Source: Acidobacteriota bacterium
GTDB lineage: Bacteria > Acidobacteriota > Vicinamibacteria > Vicinamibacterales > UBA2999
Reading direction: 5' to 3'
Assembly (NCBI GenBank): GCA_030650395.1
Contig: JAUSDY010000119.1
Coordinates: forward strand, 1 to 60,565
DNA length: 60,565 nt
Each line of letters starts with the position of its first letter. Position 1 is the stretch's first letter. A program made the position numbers and the translations under genes. Of the stretch, positions 8,294 through 16,278 are shown in pieces. Below the pieces are notes generated by a model. That model was not told the origin of the DNA, did not search any database, and saw only the letters and a program-made list of their open reading frames with translations.

Positions 8294-10045
8294 CTAGTAC
8301 GCCATCACGTAACTATCGCGCGTCGGGCTGACGCCACCCATCAACACGCCCGTTCTGGGATGAATGATGATGGCCTTCACCGACCCCACGCCGCGCACGT
8401 TCCGGATGTCGAGCTGGTGTCCCATCGCGGCGAGCTCGTCGAGCACGTGCTTGGGCAGGCTCGATGGGACCTGGAGCTTGCCCTCGGCCGGGTGCGGATA
8501 GTACGAGCTCTTGAACGAGGTGCTGACGACATAGCTCTGCTCGAGGGCCTGTTGCACGTTCATCCCGAACTCCGAGACGTTGAGGAAGAACTGCAGCTGC
8601 GCCTGCGGCTGCGTGTCGGCGCCCGGCGTGCCGAACACCATGTAGGGCTTGCCGTCTTTCAGCGCCAGCGCGGGGTTGATCGTCTGCCGCACGCGCTTGC
8701 CCGGCTTCAGGACGTTGATGTCGCCTTCTTCCAGGCCGTAGTACGCCATGCGGTTGTTCAGTACGAATCCTGCGCCCGACACGACGTGCCCGCTGCCGAA
8801 CGCGCTCAGCAGAGACGAGGTCACCGACACCATGTTGCGGTCCTTGTCGATCACCGCCAGGTAGGTCGTCAGGCCGTCACTGTCAGCTTCGCGCACCGTC
8901 GTGCCATATCGTTGCGGCGCTGCGTAGGCCAGCGCCTGTTGAATCGAGGTGGACGGTTGGCGCGGGTTGCCCGCGGGCGCTTCACCGGCGATGGCTTTAT
9001 CCGGATCGATCAGCGCGCGGCGGCTGGCGGCGTATTCCTTCGACAGCATCTCGCGCATCGGGATGTCGGGCGTGAACTTCGGATCGGCGACGTACTTGTT
9101 GCGATCGGCGAACGCCAGCTTCAACGATTCGGTGACGGCATGCAGGTACGGCGCGCTGTTGTGGCGCATGTAGCGCACGTTCATCCCTTCGAGGATGTTG
9201 AGCGCCTGCAGCATCACGAAGCCCTGCGAGTTGGGAGGGCACTCGTAGACTTCGACGCCCTTGTAGTTGATGTGGATCGGCGTGTCTTCGTTGGCCTTGA
9301 TCGCGGCGAGGTCCTTCTGATCGATCAAGCCGCCCTGCGATGCCATGTAGGCGGCGAATTTCTCGGCGATCGGGCCCTGGTAGAACGCGGCGCTGCCCTT
9401 CGCGCCGATCTCTTTCAACGTCGCCGCGAGATCCTTCTGGACCACGCGATCGCCGAAGCCGAGCGGCGTGTTGCCGTTGTACCAAATCGCTTTCGCAGAC
9501 GGTGAGAACTTATTCGCGCTGCCGCGAATGGCGCCGGCGAGTGATTCGGTGATGGGGAAGCCGCGTTCGGCGAGCTCCGCGGCAGGCGCCATCAATTCCG
9601 ACAGGGGCTTGGTGCCGTAGGTTTTCGCCGCCAGCTCCGCCCCCGCCACTGCGCCCGGCACGCTGACGGAGAGGATGCCGTCGCTCGGCAGCCCGCCCTT
9701 GCCTTTGTAGAAATCCACCGTCGCGGCCATCGGCGCGACGCCCGTGCCGTTGATGAACTTCACCTCGCCGGTCTTGGCGATGTAGATCAGCATGAACATG
9801 TCGCCGCCGAGCCCGGTCATCTCGGGTTCGGTGAGGCCCTGTACGGCCCACGCGGCCACGGCCGCGTCGACGGCGTTGCCGCCGGATTTGAGGATGCGGA
9901 TGCCCGCTTCAGACGCGAGCGCGTGGCCCGAGGCGATCATCCCCGTGTCGGAGAGGACCACCGGCCGCCAGGTCGAGGTTTGGGCTTGAGGTGTCGAAAC
10001 GACCGCGACGAGGACCAGGGTGCAGATGAGGCCGATACGGCGCAT
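8294..10045 (-). CDS. Gamma-glutamyltransferase family protein, exported
   Basis: Ntn-hydrolase that cleaves or transfers gamma-glutamyl groups (glutathione and related peptides) in the periplasm. 583 aa with a signal peptide (MRRIGLICTLVLVAVVSTPQAQ). Family motifs include MIASGHALASEAGIRILKSG near the N terminus and EMTGLGGDMF. The autoprocessing site is in GLTTYLAVIDKDRNMVSV, where a Thr would become the N terminus of the small subunit. The small subunit carries SFGSGHVV-like and GTPGADTQPQ segments. The usual TTHFS motif is TTYLA here, so the residue after the catalytic Thr pair differs from the common form. Transcribed away from the upstream P450. Confidence 0.92.
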   Translation of the reverse strand: MRRIGLICTLVLVAVVSTPQAQTSTWRPVVLSDTGMIASGHALASEAGIRILKSGGNAVDAAVAAWAVQGLTEPEMTGLGGDMFMLIYIAKTGEVKFINGTGVAPMAATVDFYKGKGGLPSDGILSVSVPGAVAGAELAAKTYGTKPLSELMAPAAELAERGFPITESLAGAIRGSANKFSPSAKAIWYNGNTPLGFGDRVVQKDLAATLKEIGAKGSAAFYQGPIAEKFAAYMASQGGLIDQKDLAAIKANEDTPIHINYKGVEVYECPPNSQGFVMLQALNILEGMNVRYMRHNSAPYLHAVTESLKLAFADRNKYVADPKFTPDIPMREMLSKEYAASRRALIDPDKAIAGEAPAGNPRQPSTSIQQALAYAAPQRYGTTVREADSDGLTTYLAVIDKDRNMVSVTSSLLSAFGSGHVVSGAGFVLNNRMAYYGLEEGDINVLKPGKRVRQTINPALALKDGKPYMVFGTPGADTQPQAQLQFFLNVSEFGMNVQQALEQSYVVSTSFKSSYYPHPAEGKLQVPSSLPKHVLDELAAMGHQLDIRNVRGVGSVKAIIIHPRTGVLMGGVSPTRDSYVMAY

Positions 10046-10088
10046 GGCAGTTACCTCTCACCGCGCACTATAGACCCAAATGGATGAT

Positions 10089-10115
10089 GTAGAGGCGGGT
10101 CTTTAGACCCGCCTA
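10089..10115. repeat. TTTA-loop palindrome overlapping the P450 stop codon
   Basis: GTAGA is followed by an 8-bp stem GGCGGGTC (10094-10101), loop TTTA and GACCCGCC (10106-10113). The TAA stop of the minus-strand P450 lies in the loop/arm, and its last residues (RRV) are encoded by the repeat. Same architecture as the elements at 30145 and 35462, but with a different stem. Confidence 0.85.
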
Positions 10116-11656
10116 GTCGCTCGCATACGCAGTCCTTTGGGCCGCAGCGTGATCCGCGGTTCCGGCACCGGTGGTGGTCCTTCCGGCGAGAACTTCCAGC
10201 GTTGCGCGATCGTGGCGAGCAGAAGGATGGCTTCTGTCCAGGCGAACGACTCGCCGATGCAGATGCGCGAGCCGCCGCCGAACGGGAAATACGCGTACTT
10301 GGGGCGCCTGCCCTGAGCGACGCCGACTTGTGAGTCGGCGGAGTCGAAGGGAGCCGCAGATGGCGCAGAATTCAACGGGGCCGCAGATGACACAGATGAC
10401 GCAGATTTCGAAATCCACCTGTCAGGTGTGAACTGATCCGGGGCCGGCCACCACCGCGGATCTCGATGCACCACGTATTGGCTCATGATCACCAGATCGC
10501 CCTTTAAAATCTGGTGTCCGCCAATCGTGTGCGGCTCGATCGCGCGCCGGCCCATCGTCCATGCCGGCGGGAACAGGCGCATCGACTCGGCGACGATCGC
10601 GCGCGTCCATTCGAGCTTCGGCACGTCCTCGACCGTGGGGATGCGTGGCGACAAACCTTCATGTGGCGACAAACCTTCATGTGGCGACAAACCTTTAGGT
10701 TTGTCGGTCCCAAGCACGCGATCGAGTTCCTCATGCAGCCGCGCTTCAGCCTCGGGAGCCGATCCGAGCAGGTGCCACGTCCAGGCCATCGCATTGGCGG
10801 TGGTCTCATGGCCGGCGAGGAAGATCGTCATCGCTTCGTCGCGGATCTGCTCATCGCTCATGCCGGCGGCGTTCGGATTCTCCGGATCGCGCGCCGCGAG
10901 CAGCATCGCCACCAGATCGCCATGTGGCGACAAACCTTCCTTGTCCGCCGAAGCACCTGGTGCGAAGGTGGAAGGTTTGTCGGCGTCATCCCGCCGCGCC
11001 GCAATCACGCGATGAATCACGCGATCCAACCGCTCGCGCGCCCGTCGCACGCGGGCGAAGACCGGGAGCGGTAGCTTCTCCAGCACGTTAAAGAACGGCA
11101 CGAAGGCGTACGCGAAGCTCGAGACCGCCTCGCCGAGCGCTTCGCGCACTTCATCGGCGTCGGCCTGCACGTTGCTCGAGAACAAGGTCTCGCCGACGAT
11201 CGCCAGCGTGAGCGCGCCCATTTCCGAGGTGATGTCGATGGTCGCGTTGGGCTCAATCGACTCGCGCCAGCGCAGCGAGTGCGTGACCATGGCGTCGGCG
11301 AAGCGCTGCACCTGCTGGCGATGGAAGAGCGGCTGGATGGTGCGCCGCTGCTTCAGGTGCGCCTGGCCTTCGGAAGTCAGCAGGCCTTCGCCGAGCAGCC
11401 GCTTGGCGCGCTGCAGCGCGACGCCCTTCGAGAACTTCTTCGCGGAGTTCACGAGCACGTCTTCGATCCAGTCGGGATGGCTGACGAGAAAGAGCTGTTG
11501 CGGGCCGAACGTGATTCGCGCGATGTCGCCGTAGGTCCGGTGCGTCTCGGTGAAGAACGCCAGCGGGTCGCGGCGGAACTTCAGGAAGCTGGTGCCCGGG
11601 AACCACGGCGTGGGTCCGGGAACCGGCTTCGAATCGAGTGCAAATGAGGTCGCCAT
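10103..11656 (-). CDS. Cytochrome P450 carrying several in-frame repeat insertions
   Basis: Haem monooxygenase. It has I-helix FLAGHETTAN (about residue 280), ExxR in AESMRLFPP (about 357) and the haem loop FPFGGGSRICIGE (about 463). At 517 aa it is long for a soluble bacterial P450 (usually 400-460), and the excess is explained by repeat-encoded insertions: DKPSTFAPGASADKEGLSP (about 225-245), three GLSP units (about 317-337) and a Ser/Ala-rich stretch before the haem loop (about 417-448). I prefer ATG 11656 (MATSFALDSK); a start at 11701 is possible. Redox partner and substrate are unknown. The C terminus is encoded by another palindrome. Confidence 0.9.
   Translation of the reverse strand: MATSFALDSKPVPGPTPWFPGTSFLKFRRDPLAFFTETHRTYGDIARITFGPQQLFLVSHPDWIEDVLVNSAKKFSKGVALQRAKRLLGEGLLTSEGQAHLKQRRTIQPLFHRQQVQRFADAMVTHSLRWRESIEPNATIDITSEMGALTLAIVGETLFSSNVQADADEVREALGEAVSSFAYAFVPFFNVLEKLPLPVFARVRRARERLDRVIHRVIAARRDDADKPSTFAPGASADKEGLSPHGDLVAMLLAARDPENPNAAGMSDEQIRDEAMTIFLAGHETTANAMAWTWHLLGSAPEAEARLHEELDRVLGTDKPKGLSPHEGLSPHEGLSPRIPTVEDVPKLEWTRAIVAESMRLFPPAWTMGRRAIEPHTIGGHQILKGDLVIMSQYVVHRDPRWWPAPDQFTPDRWISKSASSVSSAAPLNSAPSAAPFDSADSQVGVAQGRRPKYAYFPFGGGSRICIGESFAWTEAILLLATIAQRWKFSPEGPPPVPEPRITLRPKGLRMRATRRV
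10312..10405. repeat. Composite palindromic repeat inserted in frame before the P450 haem loop
   Basis: CCCTGAGCGA (10312) and GGAGTCGAAGGG (ending about 10352) form an outer palindrome around an inner one, GCCGACTT/GAGTCGGC. Downstream is a run of GCCGCAGATG and ACACAGATGACGCAGATT units. The whole block is open in the P450 frame and encodes a Ser/Ala-rich linker with no P450 counterpart. Confidence 0.7.
10645..10707. repeat. Two 18-bp tandem units plus a terminal TTTA-loop hairpin, in frame in P450
   Basis: GTGGCGACAAACCTTCAT occurs at 10645-10662 and again, identically, at 10663-10680. It is followed at 10681 by the full hairpin: CGACAAACC, loop TTTA, GGTTTGTCG, to 10706. On the coding strand each 18-bp unit adds six residues (GLSPHE). 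Same stem as the copies at 2213-2295 and 2710-2735, 8 kb away. Confidence 0.9.
10924..10982. repeat. Nested palindromic repeat inserted in frame in P450
   Basis: Outer arms GTGGCGACAAACC (10924-10936) and GGTTTGTCG (10974-10982) enclose CCTTGTCCGCCGAAGC and GCACCTGGTGC-type sequence that has its own palindrome. It is nearly the same as the composite copy at 2237-2295. It encodes DKPSTFAPGASADKEGLSP in the P450 frame. Confidence 0.85.
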
Positions 11657-11751
11657 GGCGGCGCGTTCATTCTGCGCCGATTCATCGTCGCCCACAAGCA
11701 CCGCGCCTAGCTCATCAGGTGTAGAGTTGAACCGCAGCTACGCGTTTGCCG

Positions 11752-12117
11752 TCAGCGGCCGGCGAGGCCTTCGGTCAGCTCAATCCGCGTGCCCGCCGGA
11801 TCGAGGACGAAAGCGATCTTCAGGCCAATACCGGGGACATCGCGGAATGGCGTGTCGAAGGTGACGCCATCAGCCGCCAGCTTCTTGCAGAACGCCTCGA
11901 GCCCTGTCACCTCGAAACCGATGTGATCGAGCGAGCGGCCTTTCGTCGCGGCCTGCGGCTGGTCGGTTTTCCGAAAACTGAAGGCGACGCCGGGCACGCT
12001 GGTGACGGACGCAGTCCCTTGCGTGGTCGTGGTCGCGCCGAAGTGTTTCACGTACCAGGCGCGCAGCGCGTCCGGATCGCTGGTAAAAAAGTGAACGTGA
12101 TAATGCTCCAAGGGCAC
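11752..12117 (-). CDS. VOC (glyoxalase/bleomycin-resistance fold) family protein
   Basis: A single VOC-type metalloenzyme-fold protein of about 121 aa. It opens with EHYHVHFFTSDPDALRAWYVKHFG and contains LDHIGFEV and a C-terminal FVLDPAGTRIELTEG strand-loop-strand, as expected for the fold, including putative metal ligands His (HYHVHFF, LDHIGF) and Glu (IELTEG). No ATG is present; GTG at 12117 is the most plausible start, with TTG codons just upstream as alternatives. The frame runs on upstream into unrelated sequence. Divergent from sixA-like 12169. The substrate is unknown. Confidence 0.78.
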   Translation of the reverse strand: MPLEHYHVHFFTSDPDALRAWYVKHFGATTTTQGTASVTSVPGVAFSFRKTDQPQAATKGRSLDHIGFEVTGLEAFCKKLAADGVTFDTPFRDVPGIGLKIAFVLDPAGTRIELTEGLAGR

Positions 12118-12168
12118 GGTCAAGCTGAGCGGGCGCAAGCATAGCGCGAGTCGTGAGCAGGTTCTAGG

Positions 12169-12660
12169 ATGAAAACGCTGCTGATTCTCAGGCACGCCAA
12201 GTCGAGTTGGAGCGATAGCGCTCTTGACGACCACGACCGGCCGTTGAACGATCGCGGCGAGCGCGATGCCCCGCGGATGGGAGAACTGCTGCGTCAGCAG
12301 CGACTGACGCCCGACCTGATCATCAGCTCCGACGCGGTGCGGGCGCGGATGACGGCTGAGGCCGTGGCCAAGGCCGCGGGGTATGCGGGAGAGATCCGGC
12401 TCGAGCCCCTTCTTTATGGGGCTGCGCCGGACGACATCGTGGTGGTGCTGCGCACGGCGGAGCCGAACGCCGAAATCGTGATGGTTGTGGGGCATAATCC
12501 GGGCCTGGAAGCCTTGGTCGGACAGTTGACCGGGGAGCGGCACGACTTGCCGACCGCCGCCCTCGCGCAGATCGATCTGCCAATCGATCGCTGGCGCGAT
12601 CTCAACGGGTCTACCCGCGGGACGCTCGTGGACCTCTGGCGACCGAAGGAACTCGAATAA
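12169..12660 (+). CDS. sixA: SixA-like phosphohistidine phosphatase (histidine phosphatase superfamily)
   Basis: 163 aa. The phosphoglycerate-mutase fold signature LRHAKS holds catalytic Arg8-His9. A second His is in VVGHNPGLE (His109), and RPLNDRGERDA follows the N-terminal motif as in SixA. The family removes phosphate from phosphohistidine of HPt or PTS proteins, or from small phosphoesters, in the cytoplasm. The start ATG is preceded by a weak AGG at about -5. It is divergent from the VOC gene. Specificity toward HPt domains is assumed from family resemblance only. Confidence 0.88.
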   Translation: MKTLLILRHAKSSWSDSALDDHDRPLNDRGERDAPRMGELLRQQRLTPDLIISSDAVRARMTAEAVAKAAGYAGEIRLEPLLYGAAPDDIVVVLRTAEPNAEIVMVVGHNPGLEALVGQLTGERHDLPTAALAQIDLPIDRWRDLNGSTRGTLVDLWRPKELE

Positions 12661-12699
12661 AAGGGGCTGGCCTGACGCACCCTGCCGAAGCGCGATCGG

Positions 12700-12728
12700 T
12701 TGACAACTTATCCGTAGCTCGGTATACA
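12700..12728 (+). promoter_or_regulatory. Sigma-70-type promoter for the large membrane protein gene
   Basis: TTGACA (12700-12705), a 17-bp spacer, then TATACA (12723-12728). Near-consensus. The predicted start is about 50 nt upstream of the ATG at 12786, so this gene would have a leader, unlike several neighbours. Confidence 0.7.
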
Positions 12729-12785
12729 TCGGGCCACACAACTCGAATTCGGCGGGCCAGTTCTGCCGATCACAGATCCACTCTG

Positions 12786-15197
12786 ATGCTGTTTCGAACT
12801 GACCCCCCGCGTCATCGAACGGTGACGCCGGCCGTGCCGCCGTCGGCCGCGACCTTCCTGCTCGCCCTCGCATTTCTCGTCGCTCATCTGGTGCTGCTGC
12901 CGCGGACGCCTACCGGCGTGGACGCGGTCAACTTCGTGCTCGGGGTCAGGAATTTCGACGTCGCCGACCATCGGCCGCACCCGCCGGGCTACCCGGTGTT
13001 CATTGCGCTCGGTAAAGCCTCCGCTGCGGCACTCGAGAGTCTTGGCGCCTTCGCTGGCGAACCCAGACGCGTGGAAACGATTGCCGTAGCGGTGTGGAGC
13101 ACCCTCTTCGGCACCATTGCAGTGTTCGGGCTGCGACGTCTTTTCAGGGCAATGGAGGCAGACGAAGGGCGCGCTATTGCGGCGACAGTCCTGACGATTG
13201 TTTGCCCGCTGTTCTGGTTTAACGCCGGCCGGGCGATGAGCGACGTCGCAGGCCTCGTGGCGGCAGTCGTGGCGCAGGCGCTCGCGATTTCGGCGTGGCA
13301 CCACAGCCGCGGTGGCGACCCTGCCGCCCTGAAGCAGCTGATGGCGGCCGCGTTCGTCACCGGCCTGGCCACCGGTTTGCGGTCGCAGGTGGCCTGGCTG
13401 ACGCTGCCGCTCCTGACGTTCGTCACGATCGGCCACGCGCGGCGCGCCGGTGTCCGCACGGCGACCTTGGCCCTCGCCGCGTTGATGGTCGGCGGGCTGC
13501 TCTGGGCCGTTCCCCTCATGCTCGCCGGCGGTGGTCCCGGCGCCTATCTCGGCGCCGTCGGCATGCAGGCGCGTGACGACATGACGAGTGGCCGAATGCT
13601 GGCCGCGGATCCTGACGCGCGCGCCGCGTTCGACGCGCTGGTTCGAACGCTGTCCTACCCTTGGGCCAACAAGTACCTCGCGGCATCGATGCTCGGGCTG
13701 GCGTCGATTGGCGCGGTTTCACTGCTGATGACGGCACGGACGACGGTCCTCCTGCTCCTGCTTGGTTTCGGCCCGTACTTGATCTACCACCTCTTGTTTC
13801 AGGACGCGACCTTCACACGTTATGCGCTGCCGCTGGTCCCCGTCGTTGCCTTCCTGGCCGTGCGCGGACTGGACAGCTTCGCGCGAACGCGGCGGACGTG
13901 GATTGTGACTGGGCTGGCGGTCGCCTCCTTGGCTCTGGCGCTCCCTCCGGCCATGCACCTGGCCCAGAGCGGCAGCCCGTCGTTGCGCGCGCTCGACGAC
14001 ATTCGCGCGCGGCTGCCTCAAACCGACCCACAGCCTGTGCTTGCCATGCACCATGCGGTGTCGCGCGTTCTGCGTCTGGAACCGCCTCGCGGACCGACAC
14101 TGGCTGCTCCTCCAAGACGCGAGTGGCTCGAGCTGGTGAAGTACTGGCGCGACGGAGGGGAGGCGCCGGTCTGGTTCCTCGCCGAGCCGGAGCGAACCGA
14201 CCTGGCGCTGATCGACCCGCGCGCGCGCCGGCTGGTGAACAGCTATCGCCTGGCGGTGGATCGGCGCTTCTTCCTGAGCGGCGTTCGCCCGTCGGGAATT
14301 GACTGGTATGAGTTCGATCGGCCCGGATGGTTCGTTGCCGAGGGATGGGCCTTGACGCCGGAAACCGCGGGCGAGGCCACTGCTAACGCTCAGGGGCCCG
14401 CATACGCGCCGGTGAGCGCCTACGTCAGACGGCGCGCCGAACCCGCGGTGATGGTGATTGGCGGTCGTCATCTCCGAGGCAGTGGCGCGCCGGCTCGGTT
14501 CGAGTTGTCCATCGACGGACAGGGGATCGACGCGTGGGATGTACCGCCGGCGCCTGGTTCCTTTCTGCGGATCGCGCCGCTGCCGCCGATTCTCCTGGGC
14601 CCGGTGCTTCCCGGCTCGTCGAACCGGTTGCATGACGATGCAGTACCCGGAGGCGACGATGTGCCGCCCAACCCGCACTATGCGCTCGTCCAGATCCGCA
14701 GCGTCGCGGCCGACGGCAGCGCCACACATGTTCCGACCTCGATCGAACAGTTCGACATCCAATCGGCGGATCGTGTCGTGTTCGGCTTTGCTGACGGCTG
14801 GTTCGAGCAGGAATATGACGAGCAGGCGGTTCGTCTGTGGCGCTGGATGGGTCCGCGGGGGGTCATGCAGATTCACAACGGCGGGCATGACGTCACCCTC
14901 CTGGCGTCCGGCGATGCGCCGACCTCGTGGCTGGGAGGCGCTGCCACGGTCGTGGTTCGCGCGGGTGACGAGATTCTCGGCCGTTTCGTCCTTTCCGACC
15001 GGTTCGATCTGCGGCTGCGAATTCCGGCTGCGACCCTCAATCGCTCACAAGGGCGGCTGACGTTGGAGAGCGATCACTCCTTCATTCCCGAGGTAACGCT
15101 TGGAACCCGCGATCGGCGGACGCTGGCGTTGCGTGTGTTTCAGTTGCGGATCGACGCGGAGGTCACGCCCAGACCACGGGTAGAGCACCGGCAATGA
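12786..15197 (+). CDS. Polytopic membrane protein, GT-C glycosyltransferase-like (DUF2723/GT39-like N-terminal half)
   Basis: 803 aa. Residues about 20-400 contain around ten hydrophobic helices. Between the first two is a soluble loop with GVDAVNFVLGVRNFDVADHRP and PHPPGYPVF, resembling the first periplasmic loop (Asp plus HPP/GYP motif) of lipid-linked-sugar glycosyltransferases. Residues about 400-800 form a soluble, beta-rich domain without a motif I recognise. A plausible role is transfer of a sugar from a polyprenyl carrier to a cell-envelope target, inferred from topology and the loop motif alone. It follows a near-consensus promoter and has no operon partner. Confidence 0.7.
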   Translation: MLFRTDPPRHRTVTPAVPPSAATFLLALAFLVAHLVLLPRTPTGVDAVNFVLGVRNFDVADHRPHPPGYPVFIALGKASAAALESLGAFAGEPRRVETIAVAVWSTLFGTIAVFGLRRLFRAMEADEGRAIAATVLTIVCPLFWFNAGRAMSDVAGLVAAVVAQALAISAWHHSRGGDPAALKQLMAAAFVTGLATGLRSQVAWLTLPLLTFVTIGHARRAGVRTATLALAALMVGGLLWAVPLMLAGGGPGAYLGAVGMQARDDMTSGRMLAADPDARAAFDALVRTLSYPWANKYLAASMLGLASIGAVSLLMTARTTVLLLLLGFGPYLIYHLLFQDATFTRYALPLVPVVAFLAVRGLDSFARTRRTWIVTGLAVASLALALPPAMHLAQSGSPSLRALDDIRARLPQTDPQPVLAMHHAVSRVLRLEPPRGPTLAAPPRREWLELVKYWRDGGEAPVWFLAEPERTDLALIDPRARRLVNSYRLAVDRRFFLSGVRPSGIDWYEFDRPGWFVAEGWALTPETAGEATANAQGPAYAPVSAYVRRRAEPAVMVIGGRHLRGSGAPARFELSIDGQGIDAWDVPPAPGSFLRIAPLPPILLGPVLPGSSNRLHDDAVPGGDDVPPNPHYALVQIRSVAADGSATHVPTSIEQFDIQSADRVVFGFADGWFEQEYDEQAVRLWRWMGPRGVMQIHNGGHDVTLLASGDAPTSWLGGAATVVVRAGDEILGRFVLSDRFDLRLRIPAATLNRSQGRLTLESDHSFIPEVTLGTRDRRTLALRVFQLRIDAEVTPRPRVEHRQ

Positions 15198-15358
15198 CGC
15201 TCGCGGCGGTGTCTAACAACAGCTGCACTCGACATTGCACGGCCTGTCGGCGGTCCAGCACAGAAGGCGCAGCCGGCTGCCGAAATCTGCAACGGACTAA
15301 TTCAGGCAGGTTTACATATACTCGCTCGTGTTGAGAGACGTGACTACAGGGGGCGCAC

Positions 15359-16234
15359 ATGTGTGATCAGGACCATTACGAACAAGACCTGCACGACTAC
15401 GTCGAGCGTGGCGCGGTGACGCGGCGCGAATTCAGCGCGATTTCGTTTGGCGCCGGCATGGCGTTCCTGCTGCCGAGCGTGGCGAACGCCGTGGCGGTGA
15501 CGGAGTCCGACGTGAAGGTGAAGACGCCTGACGGCGTCGCGGATTGTTACTTCGTGCACCCGGCGACCGGTGCAGCTGCCGGCGTCCTGATTTGGCCCGA
15601 CATTCTTGGGCTGCGGCCGGCGTTCCGGCAGATGGGGAAGCGCCTGGCCGAATCGGGTTATTCGGTGCTCGTGGTGAACCCGTTCTATCGTGCGAAGCCG
15701 GCGCCGGTGGTGCCGCTCGGCGCCAGCTTTTCCGATCCGGAGACCCGCAAGACCGTCATGGGTTTCGCGCAAGGGCTGAACGCGACGACGCACGTCACCG
15801 ATGCGAAGGCGTTCATCGGCTGGATGGACACGCAGGCGGCGGTGGACAAGAGAAAGAAGGTTGGCACGACGGGCTACTGCATGGGCGGACCCATCACCAT
15901 GAGGACCGCGGCGGCCGTAGCCGATCGGGTCGGCGCCGCCGCGTCGTTCCACGGCGGCGGTCTGGTGACGAAGAATCCCGATAGCCCGCACTTGCTGGTG
16001 CCGACGATGAAGGCGCAGTACTTGTTCGCGGTTGCGCAGAATGACGACGAGCGCGAGCCCGAGGCGAAGACCGTGCTGAAGGAGACGTTTGCGAAGGCCA
16101 ACCTGCCGGCGGAGATCGAGGTGTATCCCGCGGCGCACGGCTGGTGCCCGCCCGACTCCGCCGTCTACAACGAGGCGCAGGCCGAGAAAGCGTGGAGCCG
16201 GATGCTGGCGTTGTTTGGAAAAGCGCTGGCCTGA
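15359..16234 (+). CDS. Dienelactone hydrolase family protein, exported (Tat-like leader)
   Basis: Alpha/beta hydrolase, 291 aa. The nucleophile Cys is in GYCMGG (about residue 174), followed by an Asp in QNDDE (about 228) and a His in AAHGWC (about 260), the Cys-Asp-His triad of DLH enzymes. The N terminus has TRREFSAISFGAGMAFLLPS, a twin-Arg followed by a hydrophobic stretch, suggesting export in a folded state. A purine-rich AGGGGGC precedes the ATG by about 4 nt. The natural substrate is unknown; family members hydrolyse cyclic esters. Convergent with the ADOP gene across a 44-nt hairpin-bearing spacer. Confidence 0.9.
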   Translation: MCDQDHYEQDLHDYVERGAVTRREFSAISFGAGMAFLLPSVANAVAVTESDVKVKTPDGVADCYFVHPATGAAAGVLIWPDILGLRPAFRQMGKRLAESGYSVLVVNPFYRAKPAPVVPLGASFSDPETRKTVMGFAQGLNATTHVTDAKAFIGWMDTQAAVDKRKKVGTTGYCMGGPITMRTAAAVADRVGAAASFHGGGLVTKNPDSPHLLVPTMKAQYLFAVAQNDDEREPEAKTVLKETFAKANLPAEIEVYPAAHGWCPPDSAVYNEAQAEKAWSRMLALFGKALA

Positions 16235-16250
16235 GGCCCTTTGCCGGGGG

Positions 16251-16275
16251 GGCCAAATCTCTTCGCGATTTGGCC
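16251..16275. terminator. 9-bp hairpin between convergent genes
   Basis: GGCCAAATC (16251-16259) pairs with GATTTGGCC (16267-16275) across TCTTCGC. It lies between the stops of the DLH gene (16234) and the ADOP gene (16279), so it could serve both directions. There is no U-tract. It may equally be an interspersed palindrome. Confidence 0.5.
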
Positions 16276-16278
16276 ACC

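Noticed and set aside
10645-10707. Possible CRISPR array
   Set aside because: The 18-bp units are directly adjacent without spacers, are translated in frame and belong to a dispersed palindrome family. No cas genes are present.
12396-12424. AGCCCCTTCTTTATGGGGCT-like palindrome in sixA as another TTTA-family member
   Set aside because: No GTRG before it, and the encoded LLYGA segment is expected in SixA proteins, so it is probably ordinary coding sequence.
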